From positions 1-33,668 of the forward strand of contig PLJD01000028.1 of the NCBI GenBank assembly GCA_003140175.1: DNA of 33,668 nucleotides, written 5' to 3'. The position numbers and the translations under genes were made by a program. This document shows positions 32,494 through 33,668 of the stretch, piece by piece. Every line of letters starts with the position of its first letter. The stretch's first letter is position 1. A model generated the notes under the pieces. That model did not search any database, was not told where the DNA came from, and saw only the letters and a program-made list of their open reading frames with translations. Source of the stretch: Actinomycetota bacterium (GTDB taxonomy: Bacteria > Actinomycetota > Acidimicrobiia > IMCC26256 > PALSA-555).

Positions 32494-32499
32494 TATCCT
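32494..32499 (+). promoter_or_regulatory. possible -10 element of the transglutaminase-like gene
   Basis: TATCCT at 32494-32499, preceded by TG, lies about 40 bases before the ATG at 32538. No good -35 box was found. Weak. Confidence 0.25.
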
Positions 32500-32537
32500 T
32501 TACCGTTGGCTATGGGTCCCCCACTGTTTGGATCAGG

Positions 32538-33218
32538 ATGCGGTTCATCGGAGCGAGCAGACGAGCGCTGTCCTCGGCAGCCGAGATCGTCCGGAGCGAG
32601 GCCGAGTATGTCGGCGTGGACCCAGCGGGTCCGATGGCACCGTTCGCTCGCGCCGCCGCGTTTTACGCGATGCGCTGGGCGCACTTCAACATCAGCGTGG
32701 CGCGTTACGGGTACTTGTCGCACGTCCGCCAACGCCCGCCGCGGCGGCTACAACTCCGCGACGCCATTCGTCTCCGGGCGGGGTTGTGCCAGTCCATTTC
32801 CGAGATGATGGTCTCGATCCTGAGCGCGCTCGACGTTCCCGCACGCACCGTGTCGATGTATTGGTCCACGGAGCACGGCGAAGACCGAAATCACGTCGGC
32901 GCGGAGGCGTACTGGCTCTCGGCGTGGCACTTCTTCGACCCGACCTGGGAGGTCTACTTCGCCGCGCCTGACGATCCGTTCGAGGTGCGGTCCTGGGAAG
33001 AGTTGATGGAGGGCCGGCCGTCGGTTCGACGCTCGAACGAGGCTGACCCGGGCCTGATGAGATACCTCGCCTGCCCCGAAGACCCCTTCGCGTACCTCAG
33101 GGCGCCCCGAGTCGAGTTCGGCGCGATCGGCCACCTGGCCACCGCACAATCGCGAACACAGTCAAGGCTGCGCCGCTGTTTGGGCTTGTCGCCCGCGACT
33201 CATCAGGTTTCGTCGTGA
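32538..33218 (+). CDS. transglutaminase-like (cysteine protease fold) protein
   Basis: 226 residues from ATG 32538. A Cys-His-Asp triad in the right order is visible: Cys84 in RAGLCQSISEMM, His119 in DRNHVGAEAYW, and Asp134 in HFFDPTWEVYF. The spacing and the LDVPARTVSMYW strand after the Cys helix match Transglut_core proteins, which act as proteases, amidases or protein crosslinkers. No signal peptide is seen, so a cytoplasmic role or an unusual export is implied. The last 40 residues are Arg/Ser-rich and unrecognised. It lies just outside the IS-bounded island and has no operon partner in view. Confidence 0.75.
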   Translation: MRFIGASRRALSSAAEIVRSEAEYVGVDPAGPMAPFARAAAFYAMRWAHFNISVARYGYLSHVRQRPPRRLQLRDAIRLRAGLCQSISEMMVSILSALDVPARTVSMYWSTEHGEDRNHVGAEAYWLSAWHFFDPTWEVYFAAPDDPFEVRSWEELMEGRPSVRRSNEADPGLMRYLACPEDPFAYLRAPRVEFGAIGHLATAQSRTQSRLRRCLGLSPATHQVSS

Positions 33219-33417
33219 CGGAACCCTCGGCGTCGACCGTCCAGAACCAAAACGCTCGCACGGCATCGGGGTGTCGCCGGTCCCCAAGCCAGCCACAGCG
33301 ACTCGCCGCTCGGCCTCGCCAGATTGACCTTGTGGTCAAGGTCCATTCCTCTCCTCGTCCGCGCGTTAGCTGAGCGTTAGCTGGCGACGTTGCGCGAGCC
33401 CGGCGGCGTTCGATGGG
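33219..33417. other. gap between convergent genes
   Basis: About 200 bases between the transglutaminase-like stop and the end of the right-edge gene. It contains two close copies of GCGTTAGCTG (33363-33372 and 33374-33383), and nothing else that I can name. Confidence 0.4.
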
Positions 33418-33668
33418 CTAGCCATCGGCGAGTCTCTTGGGATTGTCCTTGGTGACGCGAATGGGAGCGAAACGGTCGCGATAACCGGAGATCCAATCAA
33501 GGACCAGGTTCAACTGTCATACCCGAAATCCCGCGCGGAACTTCAAGGATGTGCGATCGGGAAGGGTCGAAGTTGGGGGCCCATTTGCCGATCCGACTTC
33601 TACTGCGGTCGACGTAGTCGTGCCCCGTTCGGTGTTGCCGCCACTCCCTGTGGAGCCTGTCGCACAAA
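33418..33668 (-). pseudogene. 3' part of an unrecognised gene with a probable frameshift
   Basis: Reading inward from the right edge on the minus strand, one frame gives a protein-like sequence (DRLHREWRQHRTGHDYVD, SRSRIGKWAPNFDPSRSH, LEVPRGISGMTVEPGP) ending at TGA 33497-33499. From the same point a second frame continues with equally protein-like sequence (LNLVLDWISGYRDRF, APIRVTKDNPKRLADG) to TAG at 33418-33420. Removing one base near 33512 would fuse them. The 5' end lies outside the window. I do not recognise the family; the abundance of Arg, Asp, Trp and Tyr suggests a soluble enzyme. Confidence 0.5.

Overview
The window is high-GC DNA with frequent GTG starts and tight ATGA/GTGA gene overlaps. 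It suggests an uncultured actinobacterium. An Acidimicrobiia-like soil or freshwater lineage is my best guess, from the gene mix (paired amidohydrolases with an acyl-CoA ligase, an ArnT-like glycosyltransferase with a DUF5666-like protein, and a C-terminal fragment of the VVGYY type of surface protein). No rRNA, tRNA or CRISPR array was seen.

Bases 1-9200, mostly core-type genes. A FIST sensor protein overlaps a PAS-PAS-GGDEF diguanylate cyclase that runs off the left edge (minus strand). Two consecutive amidohydrolase-2 proteins (plus) converge on a CoA ligase (minus). A stand-alone NuoF-like flavoprotein (plus) converges on undecaprenyl-diphosphatase UppP (minus) across a tandem 30-bp repeat.

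Bases 9184-18027, a redox, envelope and regulation block. On the minus strand lie a ferric-reductase-like membrane protein, ApbE flavin transferase and a small Ser/Thr-rich membrane-anchored protein, followed upstream by an MprAB-like histidine kinase and response regulator and a DUF5666-like protein. On the plus strand lie a frameshifted YceI-like gene and an ArnT/PMT-like glycosyltransferase. CTTAC-type motifs spaced by 11 or 22 bp precede the regulator, YceI and ArnT genes, which may link them into one regulon.

Bases 18138-21424 hold a Gfo/Idh/MocA oxidoreductase, a MITE-like inverted-repeat element, a DUF4389 membrane protein, about 860 bp without a convincing gene, and the last 46 codons of a broken EAL phosphodiesterase.

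Bases 21430-32410 look like an acquired glycan-modification island. A methyltransferase and a GT4-GT2 fusion (plus) face a second, larger GT4-GT2-degenerate GT2 fusion with two methyltransferases (minus), giving a mirror-like layout. One complete insertion sequence sits between the two arms. The right border holds a frameshifted IS3 element next to the 3' end of another IS3 element, then the C-terminal stub of a surface protein. Gene stubs at both borders indicate that insertion or rearrangement broke resident genes.

Bases 32410-33668 hold a transglutaminase-like protein and the end of an unrecognised, apparently frameshifted gene entering from the right edge.

Several genes contain single frame breaks (YceI, IS3 OrfB, the 28970 methyltransferase start, the right-edge gene, perhaps ArnT). 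Some may be assembly errors rather than real pseudogenes.
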